From Streptomyces triticagri (lineage in GTDB: Bacteria; Actinomycetota; Actinomycetes; Streptomycetales; Streptomycetaceae), in the NCBI RefSeq assembly GCF_003429565.1, contig NZ_QUAK01000239.1:119386-183385 (forward strand): DNA of 64,000 nucleotides, given 5' to 3'. A program made the position numbers and the translations under genes. Under the pieces are notes generated by a model. The model made no database searches. It saw only the letters and a program-made list of their open reading frames with translations, and had not been told where the DNA came from. The stretch's first letter is position 1. Every line of letters starts with the position of its first letter. Positions 7,481 to 16,202 of this stretch are shown here, piece after piece.

Positions 7481-9748
7481 GTGAGAGCCGACCCCGACGA
7501 GCCCGCCGATTCCGCGACGACGGCCCCGGAGCCCGCCGGAAGCGCGGGACACCGGCGTGCATCCGCACCCGGGACGCCGCCGGGCTCGCCCGACGGCCGG
7601 GTGTCCGTCGAGCGGGGGACCGTGCTGCGGATGCTGGCCAGTGCCGACCCGGACGGCCTGCTCGGTTCCGTGCTCGGCGCGCTGGGGAGCATCGAGGCCC
7701 GGGCGGGTGCCCTCTTCGTCACCCAGGACGACGGCTGGCTGCGGATGACCGCGAACCGCAATCTGGACCCCGCGGTCGTGGAACGCTTCCCCGCGCTCGC
7801 CCCCGACGCCGAACTGCCCGCGTCCGTCGCCGTCCGCGAACGACGCTCCGTGCGCGCCGCGGCCGAGGACTTCCAGACCCGCTACCCGGATCTCGCGGCA
7901 CTCAGGAACCCCGTCGGAGTGATCGCCGAGCCGCTCCTCGTCGACGACCGCTGTCTGGGCGCACTCGTGGTGCACCTGTCGCCGTCCTACGCCCCCGACC
8001 TCGCCGACGAGCAGCTCATCAGCATGGTCGCCGCGGTCTGCGCCCACCGCCTCGAGGACATCCTCGTCACACAGAGTGCCGGACTCCCCGCGGGCACCGC
8101 GGCCCGGCTCCCCGGCGGCCACGCGGTGGCCGGCCAGCCCCGCGACCAGGTCCGCCTCGAACTGGCCCTCGCGGGCGGCAAACTGGGCTCCTTCCAGTGG
8201 TACGTCGACTCCGACGTGCTGGTCTGGGACGCCCGGGTGGTCCGCCTGATGGGCCTGTCTCCCGACACGTTCGACGCCCGGCTCGCCACCTTCCTGGCCG
8301 TGGTCCATCCCGACGACCGTGAACGCGTACAGGAGGAGCTGGCCGAGAGTCTGCAGACCGAGGACTGCCATCTCGTCTACCGGGTCGTCTGGCCCGACGG
8401 ATCGCTGCACTGGATCGAGGCCAAGGGCATCGTCGAGCGGTCCGTCGACGGCCGTCCGCAGTCCGTCATCGGCGTCGCCTGGGACGCCACCGCCCAGCGC
8501 GAACGCGAGGCCAGGCGCGAGGCCCGCCGGGCGGTGTACCTCAGCGTCACCCAGGCCTTCGCCGCGGCCCTCTCGCCGCAGGACGTGCTCGCCACGATGA
8601 TTGACATCGTGCTCCCCGAGCTCGGGGCGCGGGCGCTGGCCCTGCACATGGTCGAGGAGGGGCGACTGATCCTGGAGGGCTCGGCCGGCTATCCGCCCGA
8701 GGCCCTGAAGCGCCTCTCCGAGGTGGGCCGGGTCCGCGACAACCCGCTGCAGGCCGCGCTGCGGGCCGGCCATCCGCTGTTCTTCGAGACGCGCCGGGCG
8801 TTCCTCGAGCGGTTCCCCGCCCCGGAGCTGCAGCCCGTCGAGAACCTCCAGGCCTTCGTCTTCCTGCCGTTGGCCACCGCGGACGGCATGGTGGGCACCT
8901 GTCTGATCGCCTACGACCACCCGAAGCGCTTCAGCCCCGACGAGGAGACCCTGGCCACCGCGGTCTCCGGGATCCTCGGCCAGTCCCTGGCCCGCGCCCG
9001 CCTCTCCGATCTGCGCCGGCGCCGGATGACCGACCTGCAGCAGCTGATGATGCCGCGCGCCCTTCCGCGCCTGGAGGAGTTCCAGGTCGCCGCGCGCTAT
9101 CTGCCGGCCTCGCAGGGCATGCAGGTCGGCGGCGACTGGTTCGACGTACTGCCGCGCCCGGACGGTGGCGCGTCCCTGGTCATCGGTGATGTGCAGGGCC
9201 ACAGCGCGCAGGCCGCCGCGGTCATGGGTCAACTGCGCACCGCGCTGCGGGCACACGCGTCGGACGGCTACCGGGTGGAGCATCTGATGCGGCGCGGCAA
9301 CCAGACCCTGTACGGCCTCGACACCGAACGCTTCGCGACCTGCTGCATCGTCGACGTCACGCCGGGCACCGGCCATCTGCAGGTGGTACGGGCCGGGCAC
9401 CCGCGCCCGCTGCAGGCGGCCGCCGACGGCACGGTCTGTGAACTCGAGGTGGCCGGCGGACTGCCGCTCGGCTTCGCCCCCGACGACCGCTATCCCGTCT
9501 TCCACGGCCAACTCGTGCCGGGCAGCACCCTGTTGCTCTACACCGACGGACTCGTCGACCGACCCGGACGGTCCTACGACGAGGCGCTCTCGCGGGTCTG
9601 CGCCGTGTTCGCAGACTGGGCCCGACGGGACGGGCGCGACGACGGTGACGCCGGCCTGGAGGCGCTCGCCGAGGAGATCGTCGCCACTGCGAGCGAATCG
9701 GACACCGGCGGCGACGACATCGCGATCCTGCTCATCCGCCGCCCCTGA
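7481..9748 (+). CDS. GAF-PAS-GAF-SpoIIE (PP2C) serine phosphatase
   Basis: 755 residues. A GAF-like domain spans about 40-200, and a PAS domain with PAC tail about 225-345 (LGSFQWYVDSDVLVWD, then LVYRVVWPDGSLHWIEAKG). A second GAF spans about 360-510 and a SpoIIE/PP2C catalytic domain about 525-755. The metal-binding signatures GGDWFDVLPRPDG, VIGDVQGHSAQAA and SDTGGDDIAILLIR are present, so it should be active. Such proteins dephosphorylate anti-anti-sigma factors in stress-sigma partner switching. Here no kinase or STAS protein is adjacent. The GTG start at 7481 has AGGAAG upstream, spaced slightly long. The divergent Acg-like gene and shared DosR-like half site suggest co-control with the redox island. 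Confidence 0.9.
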   Translation: MRADPDEPADSATTAPEPAGSAGHRRASAPGTPPGSPDGRVSVERGTVLRMLASADPDGLLGSVLGALGSIEARAGALFVTQDDGWLRMTANRNLDPAVVERFPALAPDAELPASVAVRERRSVRAAAEDFQTRYPDLAALRNPVGVIAEPLLVDDRCLGALVVHLSPSYAPDLADEQLISMVAAVCAHRLEDILVTQSAGLPAGTAARLPGGHAVAGQPRDQVRLELALAGGKLGSFQWYVDSDVLVWDARVVRLMGLSPDTFDARLATFLAVVHPDDRERVQEELAESLQTEDCHLVYRVVWPDGSLHWIEAKGIVERSVDGRPQSVIGVAWDATAQREREARREARRAVYLSVTQAFAAALSPQDVLATMIDIVLPELGARALALHMVEEGRLILEGSAGYPPEALKRLSEVGRVRDNPLQAALRAGHPLFFETRRAFLERFPAPELQPVENLQAFVFLPLATADGMVGTCLIAYDHPKRFSPDEETLATAVSGILGQSLARARLSDLRRRRMTDLQQLMMPRALPRLEEFQVAARYLPASQGMQVGGDWFDVLPRPDGGASLVIGDVQGHSAQAAAVMGQLRTALRAHASDGYRVEHLMRRGNQTLYGLDTERFATCCIVDVTPGTGHLQVVRAGHPRPLQAAADGTVCELEVAGGLPLGFAPDDRYPVFHGQLVPGSTLLLYTDGLVDRPGRSYDEALSRVCAVFADWARRDGRDDGDAGLEALAEEIVATASESDTGGDDIAILLIRRP

Positions 9749-9775
9749 ACGGCCGAACGGGCCGCCAATGTGCGG

Positions 9776-10396
9776 CTACTCGAAGCGCGAGACGTCGCCC
9801 GCTCCCCGTCGTACGATCTCGACCTCGCCACCGGAGAAGTCGATCACCGTGGTGGGGCTCGTCCCGCAGTCGCCCGAGTCGACCACCGCGTCCACCACGT
9901 GGTCGAGGCGCTCCTTGATCTCCCAGCCCTGGGTCATCGGCTCCTCCTCGTCCGGCAGCAGCAGGGTGCTGGACACCAGCGGCTCACCGAGCTCGGCGAC
10001 CAGGTCCTGGGCGACCACATGGTCGGGGATGCGCACCCCGACCGTCCGCTTCTTCGGGTGCAGGAGCTGGCGCGGAACCTCCTTGGTGGCCGGCAGGATG
10101 AAGGTGTAACTGCCCGGCGTGGCCGCCTTGATGGCGCGGAAGACGTCATTGTCGATCTGCACGAACTGACCGAGCTGCGCGAAGTTCTGGCAGACCAGGG
10201 TGAAGTGGTGACGGTCGTTCAGCTGCCGGATCGTACGGATCCGGTCGAGTCCCTCGCGACTGCCGAGCTGGCATCCGAGTGCGAAGCAGGAGTCCGTCGG
10301 GTACACGACGAGTGCGCCGGAGCGGATGCTCTCGGCCACCGTGCTGATGGTGCGCCGCTGAGGATTCTCGGGGTGCACGTCGAAGTATTTCGCCAT
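9776..10396 (-). CDS. Sua5/YciO/YrdC family protein (YciO-like)
   Basis: 206 residues covering the single YrdC domain, without the extra C-terminal Sua5 domain. The substrate-site stretch is VVYPTDSCFALGCQLGS (about residues 30-46), followed by a basic RQLNDRHHFTLVC segment. True TsaC/Sua5 proteins make threonylcarbamoyl-AMP for tRNA t6A. The ALGCQ variant and the Phe-Asp-Val-His-Pro N terminus are typical of YciO, whose role is less clear. The start at 10396 replaces a longer frame beginning at 10447, because MAKYFDVHPENPQ matches the family N terminus. It is the last gene of a minus-strand pair with the TetR gene upstream. Confidence 0.8.
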   Translation of the reverse strand: MAKYFDVHPENPQRRTISTVAESIRSGALVVYPTDSCFALGCQLGSREGLDRIRTIRQLNDRHHFTLVCQNFAQLGQFVQIDNDVFRAIKAATPGSYTFILPATKEVPRQLLHPKKRTVGVRIPDHVVAQDLVAELGEPLVSSTLLLPDEEEPMTQGWEIKERLDHVVDAVVDSGDCGTSPTTVIDFSGGEVEIVRRGAGDVSRFE

Positions 10397-10504
10397 CCGC
10401 CGAGCGTACGTGACCACCTGCCGTGCACCGACCCCGCCGGCTCTCACTCCACCCGTCCGAGCGGTCCGTCCGCCGGCGGGTTCTCCCGTACGCCGGGTGG
10501 GAGT

Positions 10505-11104
10505 TCAGGACTCCTGAGCGGCCAGGGCGCCGGACAGTACGCCTGCGACCGCGCGGCGGACGGTGTCGGGAGCCGGCGGGCCGGCGAGGCGGTCGGCGAA
10601 CAGCAGGTGTGCGGTGCCGATGAGGGTGGGGGCGAGTGCCTCGATGTCGGCATCCGGCGCGAGTCTGCCCGCGGTTCGCTCGGCGGCGAGATAGGACGCG
10701 ACCACTGCGGTGGCCTCGGTCAGGAGGGGAATGCCGACCGGGGTGGTCTCGCGCAGCCTGGTGCGCAGGGTGTCGCGGGAGACGATCAGACCCACGACGG
10801 CCACGGCTGCCGTGCCGAAGAGGTCGGTGAGCGCGTGCGTCAGCCGGTCGACGACGTCGCCGGTGCCCGCGCCCCGGTTCAGTTCGGCGGACCGCCCCTC
10901 GACACGGGCGGTACGGTCGCGGACGAGCTCGGCGAGGAAGTCGTCGAAGTCGGCGAAGTGCCGGTGCAGCACGCCCTTCGCGCAGCCTGCCTCGACCGTG
11001 ACCGCCCTGCTGGTCAGGGCGCTCGGGCCCGCGTCGAGCAGCACCCGCTCGGCCGCGTCGAACAACTGCCGGCGCACGTCCTGCATCGCGACACCCGTGG
11101 GCAT
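10505..11104 (-). CDS. TetR family repressor
   Basis: 199 residues. The N-terminal helix-turn-helix reads RRQLFDAAERVLLDAGPSALTSRAVTVEAGCAKGVLHRHF with TetR spacing (about residues 10-50). The remainder is a helical ligand-binding and dimerisation domain. The ATG at 11104 has GGAGG five nt upstream. It is divergent from a SAM-dependent methyltransferase, and the 73-bp gap between them holds two in-phase inverted repeats over the methyltransferase promoter. Repression of the methyltransferase, and probably of itself, is the natural inference. The inducer is unknown. Confidence 0.88.
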   Translation of the reverse strand: MPTGVAMQDVRRQLFDAAERVLLDAGPSALTSRAVTVEAGCAKGVLHRHFADFDDFLAELVRDRTARVEGRSAELNRGAGTGDVVDRLTHALTDLFGTAAVAVVGLIVSRDTLRTRLRETTPVGIPLLTEATAVVASYLAAERTAGRLAPDADIEALAPTLIGTAHLLFADRLAGPPAPDTVRRAVAGVLSGALAAQES

Positions 11105-11141
11105 CCGGGCCTCCTTCGCTACTGGTGTTCCGCCCGCCCGA

Positions 11142-11186
11142 TTGACGAGTGGGCATCTGCCCACTCATAGTGGGCGCATGCCCACT
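11142..11186 (+). promoter_or_regulatory. Leaderless promoter with double TetR-type operator
   Basis: A -35 TTGACG (11142-11147) and -10 CATAGT (11166-11171) are 18 bp apart, and the A of the methyltransferase ATG lies 7 nt after the -10, so the mRNA should be leaderless. Two inverted repeats overlie it: GAGTGGGC-ATCT-GCCCACTC (11147-11166) and AGTGGGC-GCAT-GCCCACT (11169-11186). Their centres are 21 bp apart, two helical turns. The second includes the start codon. Confidence 0.7.
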
Positions 11187-11999
11187 CTACCTGCGCGACA
11201 GCCGGACCCGGACCCCGCCGAGACCCACCGGCATCGCAGCGTCGCCGAGTCCTTCGGCGCCGAGGCCGCCCGCTACGACCGTGCGAGACCGCGCTATCCG
11301 CAAGCCCTGCTCCGGCGCATCGCCGACTCGGCACCCGGCCCCGACGTCCTGGACGTCGGTTGTGGAACGGGCATCGTGGCCCGGCAGTTGGCGGCCGAAG
11401 GCTGCCGCGTCCAGGGGCTCGACGCGGACGAGCGGATGGCCGAAGTGGCACGTGCGAACGGCCTCGACGTGGAGGTCGGACGCTTCGAGGACTGGGCCGC
11501 GGACGGCCGCAGCTTCGACGCGGTGGTCGCGGGCCAGACCTGGCACTGGGTCGATCCCGCGACCGGCGCGGACCGTGCTGCCCGGCTGCTCCGGCCGCGG
11601 GGGACGCTCGCCCTGTTCTGGAACGCCGGTGAACCTCCCGCCGCCCTCACGGAAGCCTTCGCGGAGGTGTTCCGCCGGGTGGCACCGGACTCCCTGGCGC
11701 TGCGTGGCATCTCCGGGTCCGCGGTGGACGGGTACGGCCTGATGTGCGAGACGGCGGCCGACGGCATCCGCGGCACCGGCGCCTTCGCCGAGCCCGAACG
11801 ATGGCGCGAGGACTGGGAGTTCACCTACTCCAGGGAAGCCTGGCTCGACCAGCTCCCCACCACCGGTGCGTTCACACCGCTCACCGCGGAGCAGCGGGCC
11901 GAGGCGCTCGCCGGCGTCGGCGAGGCCATCGACGCGATGGGCGGGCGGTTCACCATGCGGTACGCCACGCTCGCCGTCGTGGCGAGCCGCCTCCCGTGA
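11178..11999 (+). CDS. Class I SAM-dependent methyltransferase
   Basis: 273 residues. Motif I VLDVGCGTGIVARQLA (about residues 57-72) and an acidic end of beta-2 (GLDADERMAEVAR) define a class I Rossmann methyltransferase. The next conserved stretch, FDAVVAGQTWHWVDP, is shared with ubiquinone/trans-aconitate type enzymes acting on small molecules. The ATG at 11178 has no Shine-Dalgarno sequence but sits where transcription should begin, so leaderless translation is expected. It is controlled by the divergent TetR gene. Repressor plus methyltransferase suggests detoxification or modification of an inducing compound. The substrate is unknown. Confidence 0.85.
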   Translation: MPTLPARQPDPDPAETHRHRSVAESFGAEAARYDRARPRYPQALLRRIADSAPGPDVLDVGCGTGIVARQLAAEGCRVQGLDADERMAEVARANGLDVEVGRFEDWAADGRSFDAVVAGQTWHWVDPATGADRAARLLRPRGTLALFWNAGEPPAALTEAFAEVFRRVAPDSLALRGISGSAVDGYGLMCETAADGIRGTGAFAEPERWREDWEFTYSREAWLDQLPTTGAFTPLTAEQRAEALAGVGEAIDAMGGRFTMRYATLAVVASRLP

Positions 12000-12041
12000 G
12001 GTCGTACGGCGCCACCGTGACGTCCCCGCCGCGCCTCGCGG

Positions 12042-12986
12042 TCAGCGGGCCAGCAGCGCGCGCAGTTCCGCGGTGACCAGGGCCGGGTCCTCCTCGGCCA
12101 TGAAGTGCCCCGCGGCGACGGTGCGATGCCGCAGATCCGGCGCCCAGGCGCGCCACAGCGCGGACGCGTCGTAGCCGAGTGAGGCACCCCAGTCCTGCTG
12201 CAGCACCGTCACGGGCATCCGCAGGGTGCGTCCCGCAGCCCGGTCGGCCCGGTCGTGCTCGACGTCGATGCCCGCCGAGGCGCGGTAGTCGGCCACGACG
12301 GAGGCGACCGCGTCGCGGGACGCGGCCAGGTAGGCGGCCCGCACCCGCGCCGGAATCGCCGCCGGGTCCTGCGTCCACACGTCCAGGAAGTGGCCGAAGA
12401 ACGCATCCGGAGCGCCGGAGATCAACTGCTCGGGCAGCCCCGGGGGTTGGGCCATCAGATACAGGTGGAAGCCGACCGCGGCGCTCACTCCGTGCAGCGC
12501 GTCCCACATGTCGAGGGTCGGCAGTACGTCGAGACAGGCCAGATGTGTGACGGCGTCGGGGTGATCGAGTCCCGCGCGCAGGGCGACCAGCGCGCCCCGG
12601 TCGTGCCCGGCGAGCGCGAAGCGGTCGTGGCCGAGCGCCGCCGCGAGGGCCACCACGTCGGCGGCCATGGTGCGCTTGGCGTACTCCGTCCCGTCGCGGA
12701 CCGCGGGCTTGTCGCTGGCCCCGTAACCGCGCAGGTCCGGGCAGACGACCGTGTGCTCGGCCGCCAGCGCGGACGCGACGTGCCGCCACATCAGGTGGGT
12801 CTGCGGGAAGCCGTGCAGCAGGACGACGGGGCTGCCCGCGCCGCCGACGGCGGCGTTGAGGGACACCCCGTCCGCGACGGGCACCCGCCGCAGCTCGAAT
12901 CCCTCGAAGGAGCCTTCGACATGTTCCGCCTGTTCCGCATGTTCTGCGGAGGGCTCTTCGAACGGCAGGGGCGACGGGGTGGTCAT
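12042..12986 (-). CDS. Alpha/beta hydrolase with Asp nucleophile (haloacetate dehalogenase/epoxide hydrolase type)
   Basis: 314 residues. The oxyanion motif is VVLLHGFPQTHLMWR (about 51-65) and the nucleophile elbow is LAGHDRGALVAL (about 124-135). Aspartate therefore replaces the usual serine, as in fluoroacetate dehalogenases and soluble epoxide hydrolases. The catalytic histidine is in VAAGHFMAEEDP near the C terminus. An acidic, repetitive N-terminal tail (EHAEQAEHVEG) precedes the core. The start at 12986 opens MTTPSPLPFEEP; the frame reaches further upstream without a plausible start. It is divergent from the BTAD regulator across 125 bp. The substrate could be a haloacid or an epoxide; the sequence does not decide. 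Confidence 0.82.
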   Translation of the reverse strand: MTTPSPLPFEEPSAEHAEQAEHVEGSFEGFELRRVPVADGVSLNAAVGGAGSPVVLLHGFPQTHLMWRHVASALAAEHTVVCPDLRGYGASDKPAVRDGTEYAKRTMAADVVALAAALGHDRFALAGHDRGALVALRAGLDHPDAVTHLACLDVLPTLDMWDALHGVSAAVGFHLYLMAQPPGLPEQLISGAPDAFFGHFLDVWTQDPAAIPARVRAAYLAASRDAVASVVADYRASAGIDVEHDRADRAAGRTLRMPVTVLQQDWGASLGYDASALWRAWAPDLRHRTVAAGHFMAEEDPALVTAELRALLAR

Positions 12987-13111
12987 GCGGTACTCCTCGT
13001 TCGGTGACCGGGTCCGTCCAGCATTCCTCCGGCCGATGAGCAACGGATGAGCGCGCTACCTTGGGCGAACGGCTGTGATCAGCGGTGGGGTCGGTGGAAG
13101 GGCGGAACGCG

Positions 13112-15160
13112 GTGCAGGTCACCTTCGGGGTACTCGGGCCCGTCACCGCCTGGGACGCGGACGGCCGCACGATCGGCCTGAAGGGCCCACGGCACCGGGC
13201 CGTCCTGGCCCGGCTCGTGCTCGCCCGCGGCCGAGTCGTACCCGTCGCCCGGCTCGTCGAGGACCTGTGGCCGGAGCCGCCCGCCGACGGCGTCGGAGCC
13301 GTCCGTACCTTCGTCGCCGCACTGCGCCGCGCCCTGGAACCCGAACGTCCGCCGCGCACCCCCGCGCGGCTGCTGGTCACCGAGGGGCCCGGATACGCCC
13401 TGCGGACCGGCACCGACGGTGTGGACGCCCGGCGCTTCGAGTCCCTCGTCGCGACAGCGGCCGGCGCGTCCGCGCAGGACGCGGCCGCCGCCCTCGACGA
13501 GGCGCTCTCCCTGTGGCGCGGCCCGGCCTACGCCGAGTACGCCGACGAACCCTGGGCCCGCGCCGAACGCGCCAGACTGCACGAACTGCGCCTGCACGCC
13601 GTCGAGCGACAGGCCGAGGCCCGACTCGCACTCGGCGACGCGGGCCGGGTGGTCCCCGATCTGGACGCGCACGTCACCGACCATCCCTGGCGGGAGGACG
13701 CCTGGCGTCTGCTCGCGCTCGCCCTGTACCGCACCGGCCGTCAGGGCGACGCCCTCGCCGTCCTGCGTCGCGCCCGCGGCCTGCTCGTGGCGCAGCTCGG
13801 CGTGGACCCCGGGCCGGCGCTGCGCGGTCTGGAGCAGGACATGCTCCGCCAGGCCCCGCATCTCGACCCGCGCCCGGATCCGCCCCGCCCCGCCGCTGAC
13901 AGCAGTGCACCGCACCCCGACGACCCGGCATCCGTGCCGGACCCCGCCGACCAGGTGTGGGCCCGGGCAGCCGCCGCGTACGACCGGAGCGTGCCGGCGA
14001 ACGCCCGCGCGCGGCTCGAGTCGACTGCCGGACTGCTCAGAAGCCTGGCCGTCACCGGCGGCAGCGGACTGCAGGAGTCCCGCCGCCACCGGGTCGCGGC
14101 GGTCGAGGCGGCCGAGGCGCTCGGCGACCCCGAGCTGACCGCCCGCGTCATCGGAAGCTATGACGTACCCGCGGTCTGGACGAGCGTCGACGATCCCGGG
14201 CAGACCGCCCGGATCGTCGCCGCCGCCGAACGCACCCTGCACGCCCTGCCGGCCGACGGCCATGACGCCGCCCGCGGGGCACTGCTCGCCACGATCGCAG
14301 TGGAGTGCCGGGGCGGCAGTACGCCGGGCGGTCCGGCACGGGAACGGGCCCGCCAGGCGGCCGCGGAGGCGGAGCGCATCGCACGCCGCCTGGACGACCC
14401 CGCGCTCCTCGCCCATGCGCTCAACGCCCAGTACATGCAGGCCTTCGAGCGCACCGGCCTCGCCCCGCGCCGCGCCGCCATCGGCACCGAGCTCATCGCC
14501 CTGGCCACCCGCCACGCGCTGGCGCCGTACGAGATCCTCGGCCACCTCGTACACGTCCAAGCCCTCGGCGCCCTGGGCGAGTTCGGCGCCGCGGACGACC
14601 ATGCGCGAGCGGCCGAAGGGCTCGCGGAGCGCCATGAGGTGCCGCTGGTCCGGGTGTTCACCCTCTGGTACCGAGCCCTGCGCAGCGCGGCCGACGAGAC
14701 GATCCCGGTCGCGGCGGCGGACGAAGAGTGCCGGACGGCTGCGGCGGCACTCGACGGCGCCGGGATGCCCGGCATGGAGCACGGGCTGCTCCCACTTGCC
14801 CTCCTGTGCCTGCGCCTGGCACGCGGCCTGCCCGTACCGCAGGAACTCCTCGGCGAGGACTTGGGCCCTTATGCGCCGTGGACGCGTCCGTTGTTCCTGA
14901 GCACGGCAGGTCGCCGGGCCGAAGCCGCGCGGGCCCTGACCGAGGCACCCGATCCGCCCCAGGATCTGCTGGCCGAGGCTCTGTGGTGCCTGCTCGCCCG
15001 TGCGGCGCTCGCCCTCGGCGACCGGGCCGCCGCGCGCAGGATCCGCCGGCACCTGGCACCGGCGTCCGCGGAACTCGCGGGAGCGGGAAGTGGCGTACTC
15101 ACCATGGGCCCGGTCGCCGCGCAGCTGGCAGAACTCGACCGAGCGCTCAACAGCCCTTAA
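13112..15160 (+). CDS. BTAD (AfsR/SARP-type) transcriptional regulator
   Basis: About 682 residues. The N terminus (about 1-95) is an OmpR-like winged helix (VTFGVLGPVTAWDADGR, then GPRHRAVLARLVLA). It is followed by a bacterial transcriptional activation domain to about 250 (ARRFESLVATA through LGVDPGPALRGLEQDML). The remaining 430 residues are helical, TPR-like, and lack any NB-ARC P-loop, unlike AfsR. The frame opens at a GTG at 13085, but the GTG at 13112 gives the usual family start and has GGAAGG upstream. No biosynthetic cluster is adjacent; the only close partner is the divergent hydrolase. Target genes are unknown. Confidence 0.85.
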   Translation: MQVTFGVLGPVTAWDADGRTIGLKGPRHRAVLARLVLARGRVVPVARLVEDLWPEPPADGVGAVRTFVAALRRALEPERPPRTPARLLVTEGPGYALRTGTDGVDARRFESLVATAAGASAQDAAAALDEALSLWRGPAYAEYADEPWARAERARLHELRLHAVERQAEARLALGDAGRVVPDLDAHVTDHPWREDAWRLLALALYRTGRQGDALAVLRRARGLLVAQLGVDPGPALRGLEQDMLRQAPHLDPRPDPPRPAADSSAPHPDDPASVPDPADQVWARAAAAYDRSVPANARARLESTAGLLRSLAVTGGSGLQESRRHRVAAVEAAEALGDPELTARVIGSYDVPAVWTSVDDPGQTARIVAAAERTLHALPADGHDAARGALLATIAVECRGGSTPGGPARERARQAAAEAERIARRLDDPALLAHALNAQYMQAFERTGLAPRRAAIGTELIALATRHALAPYEILGHLVHVQALGALGEFGAADDHARAAEGLAERHEVPLVRVFTLWYRALRSAADETIPVAAADEECRTAAAALDGAGMPGMEHGLLPLALLCLRLARGLPVPQELLGEDLGPYAPWTRPLFLSTAGRRAEAARALTEAPDPPQDLLAEALWCLLARAALALGDRAAARRIRRHLAPASAELAGAGSGVLTMGPVAAQLAELDRALNSP

Positions 15161-15212
15161 AACAAGCGGAGTTGAACGGACATGACGGTGGGTCACTGCT
15201 ACGTCTCAGGAA

Positions 15213-15728
15213 TCAGTCAGGCAGACGGCGCAGATACTCCAGAGCCTTCGTCGCATTGGCCGCCAGATCGTCCACCGCATCGAGCACCAGACGGCCGTCG
15301 GACCACTGGGCGAACTCGTCCCGCAGTCGTTCCACCGACTCCCAGGCAGGATCGGCGAAACCCTCGATACCGCGGACCCGGCCCTCCAGACGGCGGCGGT
15401 GCAGGACCGGATCCGAGCACACCACCTCGATGAACGCCACCGGGACAGCACGCCGGGCGGCGAGCGACCGCCACTGCTGCCGGGCCGCCGCAACCGCGTT
15501 GACCGCATCCACGATCGCCACCTGGCCGAGTGCGAGCACGTCGTCGGCCACGGCCTCGGCCACCACGTACGCCGCAAGCCCCGTCGGCTCTTCCCGCGAC
15601 ACCCCCGCACGCCACATCGCCGCCTCGATCGGGTCCACGGACACCACGGGCGCGGCCAATTCGCGGCCGAGCGCCCCGGCGACCGCGCTCTTGCCCGCAC
15701 CGGGCAGCCCTGCCATCACGATGAGCAT
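15213..15728 (-). CDS. P-loop AAA-type small kinase
   Basis: 171 residues beginning MLIVMAGLPGAGKSAVAGAL, a Walker A loop at residues 7-14. This is followed by SVDPIEAAMWRAG and VAIVDAVNAVAAAR, then a lid with paired arginines (LHRRRLEGRVRG). This is the pattern of small zeta-toxin-like or nucleoside/sugar kinases. The ATG at 15728 has GAGGGTGG upstream. No antitoxin gene lies next to it, so a metabolic kinase is the more cautious reading. It is divergent from the Cys-rich leader ORF. Confidence 0.75.
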   Translation of the reverse strand: MLIVMAGLPGAGKSAVAGALGRELAAPVVSVDPIEAAMWRAGVSREEPTGLAAYVVAEAVADDVLALGQVAIVDAVNAVAAARQQWRSLAARRAVPVAFIEVVCSDPVLHRRRLEGRVRGIEGFADPAWESVERLRDEFAQWSDGRLVLDAVDDLAANATKALEYLRRLPD

Positions 15729-15809
15729 GGGGCCACCCTCGCACGAGCCCGGTCCCGCACGCGCTCTGCCGCGGAGGGCCACCGTACGGGCCCGGTGCGG
15801 GACCCGATC

Positions 15810-15845
15810 TTGACCTGAAGGGGGTTCGCACCCCAGGATGGCGCC
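15810..15845 (+). promoter_or_regulatory. Predicted leaderless promoter of the Cys-rich leader ORF
   Basis: TTGACC (15810-15815) and CAGGAT (15834-15839) are separated by 18 bp. The A of the following ATG is 7 nt past the -10 hexamer, the spacing expected when transcription starts at the start codon. A small GGGG/CCCC inverted repeat lies in the spacer. Confidence 0.5.
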
Positions 15846-15923
15846 ATGTTCGCCAACCTCGTCCACGCCCCCGGATCGGCTCTCGTGCCCGACCGCTGCG
15901 GCTGTGCGCGCTGCGGTCTCTAG
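15846..15923 (+). CDS. Cys-rich 25-residue leader peptide upstream of TauD-type gene
   Basis: An ATG-to-TAG ORF of 25 codons whose last nine residues are RCGCARCGL, placing cysteines at 18, 20 and 23. It begins at the predicted transcription start and lies 280 bp before a TauD-family dioxygenase, a class used for sulfur scavenging from sulfonates or sulfate esters. A small stem GGCGC-AGCTGA-GCGCC (15960-15975) lies 37 nt after its stop. This arrangement parallels the leaderless polycysteine ORFs that act as cysteine-responsive attenuators of sulfur genes in mycobacteria. No homologue of this exact peptide is known to me. The rest of the gap 15924-16202 holds only GC-rich stretches able to fold. 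Confidence 0.5.
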   Translation: MFANLVHAPGSALVPDRCGCARCGL

Positions 15924-16202
15924 CGAACTTCTCAGCGCGGCCCCTCGGCCGTGATCACAGGCGCAGCTGAGCGCCGGGCCCGCCTTCGACGGGTCGATCT
16001 CCTTCCGCCGCAAGGGCGTCGCGGGTCAGTCACTGCATGTGTCCGGTGATCGCCGGGACCGCACGCGGGGCGAACACCTGACATGTGCCGGGTGCGCCAC
16101 CGGCCGTACGGTCCCACCCGACACCACATGCACCCGCACGCGACGAGCTCCGCGCACCGTCCCGAGACCCGTCACCCCCCGTACCGACCCCCGGAGTGTC
16201 AG

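Noticed and set aside
15213..15728. Zeta-type toxin of a toxin-antitoxin pair
   Set aside because: There is a matching P-loop, but no epsilon-like antitoxin gene is adjacent, so a generic small kinase is the safer call.
16083..16202. N-terminal extension of the TauD-type protein from an in-frame ATG
   Set aside because: The added residues are His/Arg/Pro-rich, lack a ribosome-binding site and are absent from the family, whereas the ATG at 16203 has GGAG.
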